NCBI RefSeq assembly: GCF_020360975.1
Contig: NW_025408670.1
Span: 4,154,001 to 4,218,000, forward strand
Direction of reading: 5' to 3'
Origin: Hirsutella rhossiliensis
Taxonomy: Eukaryota > Ascomycota > Sordariomycetes > Hypocreales > Ophiocordycipitaceae
Length of the DNA: 64,000 nt
The number at the start of each line of letters is the position of its first letter. Positions within the stretch are counted from its first letter, which is position 1. Of this stretch, positions 19,701 through 30,088 are shown one piece after another. The position numbers were made by a program, and so were the translations under genes. The notes below the pieces were generated by a model that saw only the letters and a list, made by a program, of their open reading frames with translations, made no database searches and was not told the origin of the DNA.

Positions 19701-21649
19701 CCTCCCTACCTCTTTACGGAATAAGAAGAAGATCTAGAAGCAGCTTTTTAGTTAGTCTTCCCGTCTCGACCCCTAAGGGGTGGGAAAGGCACCTCTCTCG
19801 AAGGATTACCAGGCTGCCTTTTTATCCCTGCTTCGAAGCAAAGGAAGGTATAGGGCCCGATACGAAGAAGACCAGTTTCTCCCTATTTCGATCGTTTTCC
19901 GACTTCTACCCAACGCCAATAGAAGACGGTTCCCACGGAGCGTTCACAGCAGGCCGGCTCTTTAAGCCACAGCTATCAGCAAGGAAGGTACATAAAAGAG
20001 ACCTCCCGGACCCACCAGCAAACCAAAAGCAGCTAGAAAAACACCCCTTTAGAGACCAGTTTTTCCAGGCCTAGAAAGACCACCTAGCCTCACACGAAGA
20101 GATGGGGTCTTTCGAAGAGGTCCTTAAGGAAAAGGCAAGAGGAAAACAGGTCCTTGGCTGCAAGTGGGTCTTTATCTATAAGACTGATAAACACGGCTTC
20201 CTTTAAAAGTGCAAAGCCCGGCTAGTTGTCTATAGGAATTAATAGGAAAAAGGGGATCTACCTACTAGGGCAACCACCCTAGCAGGGATGTCTTTTCGGA
20301 CCCTTATAGCTATAGTAGCAGAATTCGACCTCGAACTCGATTAGATGGATGCAGTTAACGCCTTTATTAACTGCCCACTCGAGGAAGAAGAAGAAGTTGT
20401 CTATATGCGCCTTCCACCAGGCTTCTAACAGCCAGGAAAGGTTCTACGGCTCAGGAAAGCTCTATACGGACTACGAAGATCACCCCTTCTTTGGCAACAG
20501 CATTTAATAGGTTCCCTCGAAGCCCTAGGCTTCACGAAAGTCCCTCAGGAACCGTGTATAATGCAGAAGGGAAAAATCACGGTCTTCTTCTACGTCGACG
20601 ACATTATCTAGGCGTACCTAAAAGAGGAAGAAGCTGCTGCTAGGGAGGCTATACGAGGCCTGCAACAAAGGTATAAGATGACCAGGCTAGGGGAGCCAAA
20701 GTGGTTCCTAGGGATACGAATCCTTCGGAATAGGTCCTAACGGACTATCTAGCTTACCTAGGACGCCTATATCGATAAGGTCGCTTATAAATTCCTCCCT
20801 AATTCCCTCGATAAGAAGCTTCCCTCTACGCCTATATTAGACGAAGAGCTTTTACTTAATCCGTCCTTTTAAGCCAGGGAGCAAGAGAAATACCAATATC
20901 AATAGAAGGTGGGCTCCCTGCTTTTTTCAGCTATTTCTACTAGACCGGATATCTCTTTTACGGTCTCCCGGCTAGCTAGGCACAACTAGAATCCTAGCCC
21001 TAGGCATCAAGAAGCGGCAGACAGAGCAATCCTTTATCTCTATTCAACGAGATTATATGGTCTGCGCCTAGGAGGGCAGGAAAGGAAGAAATTAGCTGCC
21101 GAAATCTTCCTCTGTTCGAGCGATTCGTCCTTTGCGGACAATTCCTTAGACAGAAAGAGCTCACAGGGGTATATCATATCCCTTTTTAGAGGAACCATTG
21201 CTTAGAGAGCTTCGAAGCAGGCTACCGTTACGACTTCTAGTACGGAGGCAGAGCTACTAGCTCTTTTAGAAGCGTTAAAAGAAGCGATTTTCCTTAGCCG
21301 GCTACTAATATCGTTACGACTATAAATTCCGTCCCCATTAGCTATAGAATGCGATAACACGCAGACTATACGAATTCTTACGGAGGAAAATAGCAAGCTG
21401 TCGACCCGGCTACGGCATATCGATATCCACTAGCATTGGTTACGCTAAGAGGTCTAAAGGGGACTTATTTCCGTCCGTTGGGTTCTAACGGCATCAATAA
21501 AAGCCGACGGTCTTACGAAGCCCCTGCCGAAGCAGAAGCTGGCTGTCTTTTTACAGCAAATTGGGCTAGAAGACGTTCGAGAGAAGCTATCCTTGGAAGC
21601 CCGCCTTGAGAGTCTACGAGAGGAGCTAATGGCACGTACGAGAAGGTGA
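16738..21649 (+). pseudogene. Copia gag-pol polyprotein, copy A
   Basis: ATG 16738 opens Gag, with a stop already at codon 21 (CAA to TAA). In order: Gag helical region about 16840-17400; Ala/Pro-rich linker about 17460-17650; CCHC knuckle about 17815-17853 (C-Q-A-C...H...C); aspartic protease at 18127-18135, where the active-site Asp-Ser-Gly reads D-S-S; integrase zinc domain H-x4-H...C-x2-C about 18570-18680; catalytic Asp residues near 18750 and 18805 and Glu near 19040; acidic linker about 19550-19670; RT with Y-V-D-D intact at 20591-20602; RNase H about 21110-21400. TGA 21647-21649 ends it. Two small deletions near 19835-19885, seen by comparison with copy E, shift the frame. Uninterrupted pieces remain at 16837-17253 and 18898-19302. 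Not functional. Confidence 0.88.
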
Positions 21650-21911
21650 CGTCTGCAGCCGAAGAAAAGAAAGAGGTTTTTTCCCTTTAGAGGGCCCCCT
21701 ATTTTGATTGGGTTTTTTCCCTTCTAAGAAGGCCCCCCTTTCTTATAGGACTTTCCCCTCTTTAGGCCCCTTTTCCTTAAGTAGGTCTGAAAGAGCCCAG
21801 GGACCCGAAAGGGCCCCTGCTTTCCTCGAGTAAAGGGAGAAGTGCAGAGCTAAGAACCTCCTCTATACGCTCCAGGCCGAAGCCGTATTAGCTATGCCCT
21901 TACTAGGGGTG

Positions 21912-22398
21912 TGTCGCGAAGCGTGGCCTGATTTCGCAGTTCTCGGAGATATCCCTTGGCAAGAGGGACCAAGGAAGCTGAAAAACACCCGGTGTGGAAG
22001 AAGGAAGAAGGAGCTAAAAAGAGGTATAGAAAGGAGGGTGGGGGCATGAGGGGAAGCAGAAGTGGCGATGGCTTCCTATGGAGGTGGCGAGAGATAAGAT
22101 GGATGTGCCGGCAACGGCTGGAAAGGAGGGGAAAAACCGGCAAAAAGCTCGGTAGTCGAAAGGACATTAGTGGCTTCTTTAAGCAGGATCTTCTTTGTTA
22201 ATTGAGATGCTAGAAGGGTATAAAGAGGGGCGTTGGATAGAGGAAAGAAGGACAATCAAGGAAATACAACAATCACTCCCCTACCTTTATTGCTGCCCCC
22301 GCAAGAATCAAATCCCTCTGCCCTGCCTGTCCGACCCCTTACTTCCAATTTCACCTTCGTGCATTTTTCATGCACTTCTCGCATCTCTCTTCGCGAGA
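21912..22398 (+). repeat. 3' LTR of Copia copy A
   Basis: 487 bp; the best-preserved LTR of the family in this window, so a good reference for the others. Confidence 0.92.
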
Positions 22399-24283
22399 AT
22401 ATAACCTAGTATTTAATATAAATAGAATAAAGGATATAATATAAAGATCTAAAGAGTTATTACTACTTTAAGGAAAGACCTTAAATAAATTAATAAAGAA
22501 CTTAAGTTAAGAGAAACTAGCTTTTAAAAGAAAAAATAAAGCCTATAAAATAAAATAAAGAATATCCCCTAGGAATACTAGAAATATAATAAACTCTTTA
22601 AGGAAGAATTTAAGATAAGGTTACTTAAATATAGCTAATAAGACTATAAAATTTATCTTAAGGATAGAATAACGCTAACGTTTTATAAGATCTATAACTT
22701 AAACGAAAAGTAACTATAAACGCTATATAACTACCTTAATAAGAATCTATAAAAGGGATATATATAAACGTTAATATCTAAAGTAGGCTACCTAGTTATA
22801 TTTATTCTAAAGAAAAATAGTAAGCTATAACTAGTTATTAATTATAAACGCTTAAACGATATTATAATAAAGGACCGAATACTATTACCGCTTATATCGG
22901 AACTATAAGATCGACTAAGTAGTAAAAAATAGTTTATAGCCCTCGACCTTAAAGGCGCTTATAACTTAATATATATAAAAAAGGGATATAAATAGATAAT
23001 AGCCTTTAAAACGAAATTTAGACTATTTAAATATCTAGTAATACTATTTAGACTTATAAATATACTAGCTACCTTTTAATAAATAATTAATAATATCCTA
23101 TATAAATAATTAGATATCTTTATAGTAGTATACCTAGATAATATCTTAATCTTCTTAGATACCTTAGAAGAATATAAGGAATATATTTATAAGGTACTTT
23201 ATATACTTTAGAATATAAAGTTACTAGTTAAACTAAAGAAAAGTAAGTTTTATATATAGGAAGTAGACTTCCTTAGATATACGATCTTACTAAGAGAGAT
23301 ATAAATATAATAAGATAAGATTAACTTAGTTAAAAAATAGCTAACGCTAAAGAACGTTAAGGACGTATAAAGTTTCCTAGGATTTATAAATTACTACTAA
23401 CGATTTATTAAAGATTTCGGAAAGATTATAGTACTATTATATAACTTAATAAAGAAGGAAAAAGAATTTATATAGGACGATAAAGCTAACGAAGCTTTTA
23501 AATATATTAAAACTATAATTATATAAGAACTAGTCTTAACTACCTTTAATTTAGAATAATAAATTAAACTTAAAACTAATATATTAGACTTTACTTTAAG
23601 AGTATAAATTAGATAAAAGGATAATAAAGAAAGACTATAACTAATTATATTTTATTTAAAGAAGCTATATAGTATAAAACTTAATTACCCTATCTATAAT
23701 AAAGAATTCCTTATAATTATTTAAGCTTTTAAGGAATTTCGATATTACCTTCTTAAAAGTAAATATAAAGTTAAGGTCTATATAAATTATAAGAATATCT
23801 TATACTTTATAATAATATAATAGTTAAACGGACGATAGATCTAATAAGCTAAATACTTATTAGAATTTAACTATAAAATAATCTATAGAAAGGGAATAGA
23901 AAACGGCTAAGCTAATACCCTTAGTCGATAAAGTAACTACGATATAAGAGCACTTATAATAAAAGGATAGCCCTTAGAAATTAATAAAAATAAGAACTAC
24001 TAGTAACGATAGCTAAATATAATATTTAAAGTATAACCTAATAACTTAATATACTAAAAGATCCTAAAATAAATAAAAGAATATAAAGTACTAAATAGAT
24101 ATAATATAGAATATTTAGAAGTTTTAATATATAAAAATAAAATCTAAATACTACTAGAATTATAAGATAAAGTTATATAAGATATATATAAATATCTAAT
24201 ATATAGATACTAAGGAATCTAAAGAATAATAAAATAGATTAAACGATAATATAACTTCCTATAGCTTAAGGAAGTAGTATAAT

Positions 24284-24383
24284 TATCGCAAAGACTATTA
24301 CGCTACGTAGGTAAAAGTAGAACGCGCGCTCCTATAGGTGCGCTGCAATTAATATATATAACTAATAACCGCGTTTTCCGACA
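24284..24383 (-). repeat. TRIM left LTR (3' LTR)
   Basis: 100 bp; differs from the right LTR by about five transitions, most making TpA. Confidence 0.88.
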
Positions 24384-24586
24384 CACCCCCTTAGGGATCG
24401 CGGCTCCGCCGGGATTCCTAGACCTTAGTAGCCCACGACGCGGGAGTCGAACACTAAGCACCGCGCCTATTACCCAGGGAAATCCAAGAGAAGGAGGGGT
24501 ATACGGCTATCTACGGGTATTACCCCGCAACGCGCAGTCACCGGAAGTTATAGGGGTGGTATGCTATCCCCTCCCGGGCTTATAAC

Positions 24587-24686
24587 TGTCGCGAAGACTA
24601 TTACGCTACGTAGGCAAAAGTAGAACGCGCGCTCCTATAGGTGCGCTGCAATTAATATATATAACTAATAGCCGCGTTTTCCGATA
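24587..24686 (-). repeat. TRIM right LTR (5' LTR)
   Basis: 100 bp; keeps TGTCGCGAAG at its left tip, shared with the Copia LTR tip. Confidence 0.88.
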
Positions 24687-25904
24687 ATAATAAGTTATTA
24701 AAGAATATAAACTTTATATATAAAGTAAAGCTAAATAATATAAACTATATAGAGAATTATAACTACTACTAGTACTAGAGAAACTATAGGATTTAATAGC
24801 TTTTAATTATATTATAAAGCTACTACTATTAAAAGAACCTATAGCTAATATTAAGTATAATAGTATATTTATTATTACCGATAGACTAACGAAGTATAGG
24901 TACTTCTTACTATATAAAGAAGTAAGTAATATAAAAGAGCTAGTATATATATTCCTATAAACTATTATTAGTAATTATAGACTACTAAACGAGATTATCT
25001 TTAATAAAGAAAGTATATTTATAGCTAAGTTTTAGTAAGCTCTTATAGTATAATTAAGGACGAAATATAAGCTTAGTATAGCTTATTACCTATAAATAGA
25101 TAGATAAATAAAACGACTTAACTAAACGCTTAAATAATATTTATAATACTATATTAGCTATAAATAAAACGATTAAGTTAAATAGCTATTAATAGTATAA
25201 CTAGCTTATAATAGCTTAGTTACGGAAATAACTAAGCTCTTACTAGTATACGCTAATTACGGATATAACCTAGAAGTATTTAAGGTTACTTAATAAGGAC
25301 TATAAGTAAAACGAGCGATACTATAAGTAGATTAGCTATAAAAATTATATAAAGAAATATAATAAGAACTTTAATTTATTAAAAAATAAATATCTACTTA
25401 CTATAATTAGAAAAGATTATAGGGACTAATCTTTTAAGAGGGAGATATAGTCTACCTTATATAACGAAATATTAAAATAAAATAACTAAGTAATAAATTA
25501 GATTTTAAGAAACTTAGACCGTTTAAGGTTAAGAAAGCTATTTTAAAAGTTAACTATAAACTTTCGCTACTAATAATAATACGGATATACCTAATATTTT
25601 ATATCTTATTATTAGAACTAGTACTACGAAACGCTAAACTATAGGATAAAATTAAAGTTAACGATAATTAGGAATATAAAGCTAAATAAATACTAGATAT
25701 AAGAAAATAAGGTTAGTAATAAGAATACCTTATTAAGTAAAAGGGATATAAACTAAAAGAAAATACCGAGGAACTAATTAAGCACTTAACTTACTATAGT
25801 TCTTTTCTTCGATAGTTCTACTAGTAAAATCTACCTTAGGTATTATAAAATCGCCTAATAAACTAATAATATTCTAATTAATTATATTAAATCTACCTAT
25901 AGAC

Positions 25905-26222
25905 TAAATATCGTTTACTCCTTTAGATTCTTAGCGCTTAGCCTCGTTAAGGTTATCAAGGAACGAAAGCCCTAATAGACTATCTTAGTACCCTTTATCT
26001 TTAGCTAGCGCTTTAAACGGCGAAGCCGCGCTAAATAAGCTAAGGCTTTATTTAGGTCGGCTTAAGCTTTTAATACTCGCTCCTTAGTAATTTCTTCTTC
26101 TTTATTTAATCGATTCTAGATTTATTCGGGATACTAAGAAATATATTAGCTATAAATAATAAGTAAGATAATAAAGTTACCTATAGGAGCTAATCGCTAT
26201 ACCTAACGTATTATAGGAACGA
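25905..26222 (-). pseudogene. antisense coiled-coil ORF between chromodomain and 3' LTR of the chromovirus
   Basis: On the minus strand one frame is readable for about 105 codons with only RIP-type stops at Gln/Trp positions. The central part at about 25930-26110 is highly charged and helical (ITKERVLKA, then RLRRLKRQLK, then a K-G-x-K-x-V-Y-Q-G-F-R-S-L end), strongly suggesting a coiled coil. It lies antisense to gag-pol, in the roughly 700 bp between pol and the polypurine tract where no function is expected. It could be an element-encoded additional ORF or a captured host gene fragment. Similar Lys/Arg-rich helical proteins are common in fungal genomes as hypotheticals; I cannot name one. 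Confidence 0.5.
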
Positions 26223-26534
26223 CCCTACTATATATATTTAGTATACTTAAAAGATTTCTCTAGTATTTTATAGTAAAAGCCGCGCGATAAATAGAAAGAA
26301 TATAGTATAACGTCGAAACTAAAACGATTAATAGACTTAGCTAAATAAATACGCTTAAGGGTCTTATAAGAACGATCCTTTAATATGCGACTAAATATAC
26401 TATTAATAGTATATCCTAAGGGATAGAAAGGATAAAATAAAGAATATATATACGCGCGATAAGGGTATATTTATATACGGCGGCTAAGGCAGTAATAGGT
26501 CTTATAAATACGACTAAAAGAAGGGGAGATATTA

Positions 26535-27004
26535 TATTATAACTATAGTTAGCGGGCTATAAGAGAGCTGGCTACGTTTATATAATAAGGCGGCTCGGAA
26601 TAATAGTTAGGATAAGAAGTTACTTAAGCTTAGCTTACCTAAAGCGTATATAAGCTAAGTAAGCCTTATATAGATAGATTACTACTTAAGAGTATAGCTT
26701 ATAAGTAAGCTATAGTAAGCTATAAAGGGGATTATAGCTAGGATAGTAATCTAAGGATAGTTTTTATAAGTATATATAGCTACCTACTTTTACTCCTTTA
26801 GATAGATAGCTCTCTAGCTTTTAATATAGATCTTTATTATAATTCTATCTTTAATTCTAATTATCTAGTTATAGTCTATAGTCTATAACCTCCGACTTAT
26901 TACTAACGTAATAAACTTATTATTACTTAGACCACGCCCTATTATATCTACTAATATAAACCCCTTAATAGGTTTATCCCTTAGAAATAATACTAGTTAT
27001 TATA
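26535..27004 (+). repeat. 3' LTR of the chromovirus
   Basis: 470 bp, more heavily mutated than the 5' LTR. Directly followed by the target duplication GTATA and then the remaining 32 bp of the outer Copia LTR (27010-27041). Confidence 0.88.
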
Positions 27005-27041
27005 GTATAACTATAGTATTTTATACCTACTCTCCTTAATA

Positions 27042-30000
27042 TACCCCCTTACTACCTTAGCTTTTAGATAGTAAGGTAATAAGTAAAGGAGCGTTCGGTT
27101 TAATAAATATAAGGCTATTCCGATAATAAATTTAGCTGCTTTATTATCTATTTAAGGAGGTTATCTAAAAATAAAGGAGGCTCTTAATTATATCCTATAA
27201 AAAAAGGGGAAGGTAAATATAGTAAAAGGGAAGTTTATTTAGTAAAAAAAAAAAAAGCTAGGACCTAAGGGAGAAGATATAGGGAGAAGCCCCCTATTTC
27301 CTCTCCTCTTAGGTCCCTAAGTTTACTACCCGCGCCCCCCCTAGGGCGTAGTTATATAACCTACTCTTTTACTTTAAGGGGAGTTAAACTTATAATTAAT
27401 AAGGTTATATAACCTACTCTTACCGTTTAACTAGTAGTTATAAGTTATATTTATAACCTTCCTTATAAGGAGGGGCATAGTAAGGCATCCTTTTAGGTAG
27501 CCTAAGTACTATAGTACCTTTACTAGTAATATTATCCTTTAAGATAAAAGTAATCTTAAAGGTAGGCTTTTTAATAATATATTCCTTATATTAATTAGTC
27601 TTAATTTAGTAAAGCTATTATAATTATTATAAGTTTAAGCGCTATAGTATTATATTATTTAAAGGGTAGTCTAGTAATAGCTTTACTTCTTAGTAGTAAA
27701 TAGGGCTAACCTCTACTCCTTAGATCTTTAAATATTTCTTAACTAAATTAAGATCTAACTATATTATTAAAATCCTTTAATCTTAGTATATATAGTAGTA
27801 CTCTTATTATTAAGGTCTAGCGATTATTAAGTTCGCGATAGTAAGGAGATATTATACTTTAATATAATAGTTAGGTATATTATCTCTTAATATATCTTCT
27901 AGCTATATTACTAGCCTTAGTTACTTAATAAAGCTTTAATACTTTTAGTATATAAGCGCCTTTATTATACTATTAGCTAGGTTATTTACTAATATAATCT
28001 AGCTAACTTATATACCTCTTAATAAAGCTAGTATCTATAAACGTTAATATACTTAAGATTTATCTTAAGCTTCGCGCTTAATTTAGTTAGAAGCTTAATA
28101 GTTTAAAGGTTATTATACTAGAGCTCTATAGTCCCTTTAATACTAATACTAAACTCCTTAGTTAGCCGGCTAAATACTACTTATTCCTTAGCTATCTATA
28201 AGAGGGCTAATAATTTAGCTTCTATAAAAGATATTATTATAGTAGCTTACTTAATAGCTTTCTAATTAATTAGCTTACTAAGAAATAGGAATATATATCC
28301 TTATAAGGACTTCTTAGTTTTTAGGTTATTAGTATATAAGGAGTTAGATATATATATTAGCTGCCTTATTAGGTTTATTACTATTAAGTAAATATAGCGG
28401 TCTCTTATATAATAAAGGAAAGCTAGGTACTTATATACTTTATACTTATAGCGCGGCCCGGAGTTATAAGTATATTAAGCTAGCTTTCTAGCTATAAATA
28501 TAATATCTAGCTTAGTATAAATTACTAGATAAATAAGCGACCTAATAAAAGAGATATATTTATATATCTCTTCCTTTAAGGCCTACTTTTTATAGGGGAC
28601 GAGCTCTTTTATTATAAGTCTTACTATTTATATAGATAAAATTCTTTATTTATATAGAGTTATATAAAGCACTTAAACTTAAAGTACCTTAAAGTTACTT
28701 TAAGGTACTACCTATACTTCCCTTAGCTGCTTTACCTAGGTACCTACTAAGAAGGCCTTAATTATAAATAAGTATACCTAAGCACCTAAGCTAGTAAGGG
28801 AGGGGTCCCCCTTAAGGAGGGGCCTTACTATAAGGGTTTATCCCCTACGCGAGGTAAGTATAATATATATAATCGCGACTTTTAAGGGACTTCAAAAATA
28901 TATAAGGTAGAGTATTAATTACTAAGCGGATTAAGCTACTAGTTAAAAGAGAGGATTTTAAGAAATTCTATATAAATAGAGAAATATATCTATATAAATA
29001 GTAAGACTCTTTATTATTAGCGGGATCTTAGGCTTATAAAGGATATTATTATTAAGGATATAATATTTCTTTATAGTCTTAAAGATATAAGAAGCTTATA
29101 AAAGCTATATCTTTATAAGAGCCTTATCCTTAATAATCTTAATACTAAGGAACTAGTATAGCTCTCTTATATATATAATAGTATATTTCTTTATAATAGC
29201 CTTATATAGCTCTTCTTAATCTTATTTCTACCCTTTAAGATATATTATAACGATATTATTTATATAGATAAAGATAATAACGCCCTTATAGACTAGTATA
29301 TATATATCTTTTACTAGCTACTAAACTCTTAGTTTAATAAAGAAACTAGATATCTCTTTAAACTATAGCTTTAAGGAGATATAAAGCCTATATAGTACTT
29401 TTAATAGCTTTAGGCATAGCCTAGGTATTAAGAATCTTAGTAAAAGCTAGTAATAAACTTCTTAGTATAGGATTATATCTAGAAATACTATTTTTATATT
29501 ATATTATTTTATTTTAAAGCCCTTAAGGTAGTATAAGGCTATTAGTACTTAAAATATTTATACTTATAGTATAGCTATATATATATCCTTATTATCTTTA
29601 GGTTATATATCTTTATAAACTATAATATATACTTTAAAGCGTATAATATACCCTTATTTATCGGTCTTATATATAAAGACCTAATATAAGAGGATTAGGA
29701 AGTAACCTTTCTATTTAATAATAGCCTTTAAGATAGTCTTTTACGTGCCCTTTACTAGGTTTTCTTTTATTTCGCGGTTTATAGCTTCCTTCTACTTATA
29801 TATAAGTTCTAAAGCTATTACTACGTTAAAGGAAGTAAGGGGAGGTAGTATATCTTTAATATAAAGCTTATACTTACTTACCTTTATAATAATATTATTA
29901 ATAAGGGATCTCTTAGGCCTATAAGCTTATTTTCCTTTAATAATATTACTTAGGTTAATCCTTTATAATATATCTTTTTATCTATATTATTCTTATATTT

Positions 30001-30088
30001 ATAATATTCTTAAGCCGGCCCTACTAACCGCTAGGTTAAGGGTATAATATTTAAACTAAGGGTTCTCTTTTTAAACCTATACTATAAT
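27042..30088 (-). pseudogene. outer Copia pol, 3' half (RT end and RNase H) with 3' untranslated part
   Basis: Starts at the mutated polypurine tract next to the LTR (27042-27052, TACCCCCTTAC on plus). RNase H is read on the minus strand at about 28000-28420, and RT sequence continues rightward to the copy B insertion. The 27260-27316 segment is an imperfect inverted repeat (GGACCTAAG ... CTTAGGTCC arms of about 24 bp) in the untranslated part. Heavily RIP-mutated. Confidence 0.65.

Larger units (their letters stand above)
16109..22398 (+). mobile_element. 6.3-kb Copia family, copy A (least decayed copy)
   Basis: LTRs of 487 bp at 16109-16595 and 21912-22398; target duplication ATATA at 16104-16108 and 22399-22403. 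LTR tips are TGTCGCGAAG and CTTCGCGAGA, near-perfect inverted repeats. The 3' LTR is less mutated than the 5' LTR. Primer-binding site at 16596-16611, purine-rich tract before the 3' LTR at about 21898-21911. It interrupts the protease-RT linker of the chromovirus. CpA and TpG are still common inside, so it suffered less RIP than its host element and must have inserted after it. Confidence 0.92.
24284..24686 (-). mobile_element. 403-bp TRIM (terminal-repeat retrotransposon in miniature)
   Basis: Two 100-bp direct repeats (24284-24383, 24587-24686) flank 203 bp of non-coding sequence; the target duplication is ATAAT (24279-24283 and 24687-24691). Read on the minus strand, the LTR starts TGTCGGAAAA and ends CTTCGCGACA. 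It is followed directly by GTTATAAGCCCGGGAG, the same primer-binding site as the 6.3-kb Copia family, and the internal part ends CTAAGGGGGTG before the other LTR, like the Copia polypurine tract. LTR differences are few and mostly RIP-type. It lies in the chromovirus integrase. There is no ORF. Probably moved in trans by the Copia machinery. Confidence 0.88.
22404..25840 (+). pseudogene. chromovirus pol 3' part: RT, RNase H, integrase, chromodomain
   Basis: Resumes after copy A. The RT palm is readable from about 22690, including K-R-L-N-D and A-L-D-L-K-G-A-Y, with the active site reading Y-L-D-N at about 23131. RNase H and the integrase zinc region follow and are split by the TRIM at 24284-24686. 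Beyond it come the integrase core (segment ending P-W-D-S-I equivalent at about 24780, then the I-T-D-R-L-T-K motif at about 24880) and a C-terminal chromodomain at about 25670-25800 (E-Y-x-A-x-Q-I-L-D-I-R ... G-Y ... W/E-E-P equivalent). Chromodomains of this class direct integration into H3K9-methylated chromatin in other chromoviruses. All frames carry many RIP stops. Confidence 0.82.
12476..27004 (+). mobile_element. Ty3/gypsy chromovirus (plus strand), nested in the outer Copia LTR
   Basis: LTRs of 470 bp at 12476-12945 and 26535-27004; target duplication GCATA (12471-12475) versus GTATA (27005-27009), differing by one RIP-type change. The LTR starts TGTTACGACC and ends in a mutated GGTCGTTACA. 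Domains read through stops: gag with capsid-like region about 13130-13800 and CCHC knuckle about 13851-13894; protease and pre-RT linker about 15700-15900; RT about 22690-23330 (Y-L-D-N at about 23131, mutated YLDD); RNase H about 23500-23950; integrase about 23950-25500; chromodomain about 25670-25800. Polypurine tract AAAAGAAGGGGAGA at about 26517-26532. It contains the 6.3-kb Copia and the TRIM. Non-functional. Confidence 0.88.

Noticed and set aside
24420..24480. tRNA-like GGGAGTCGAAC segment in the TRIM interior
   Set aside because: The T-loop consensus is there on the minus strand, but the flanking bases do not pair into a T-stem, and no acceptor or anticodon arm can be drawn. Not a tRNA gene.
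27260..27316. Imperfect 24-bp inverted repeat in the outer Copia 3' region
   Set aside because: Could be a hairpin or MITE, but there is no target duplication, and RIP-biased composition makes such pairing easier by chance.
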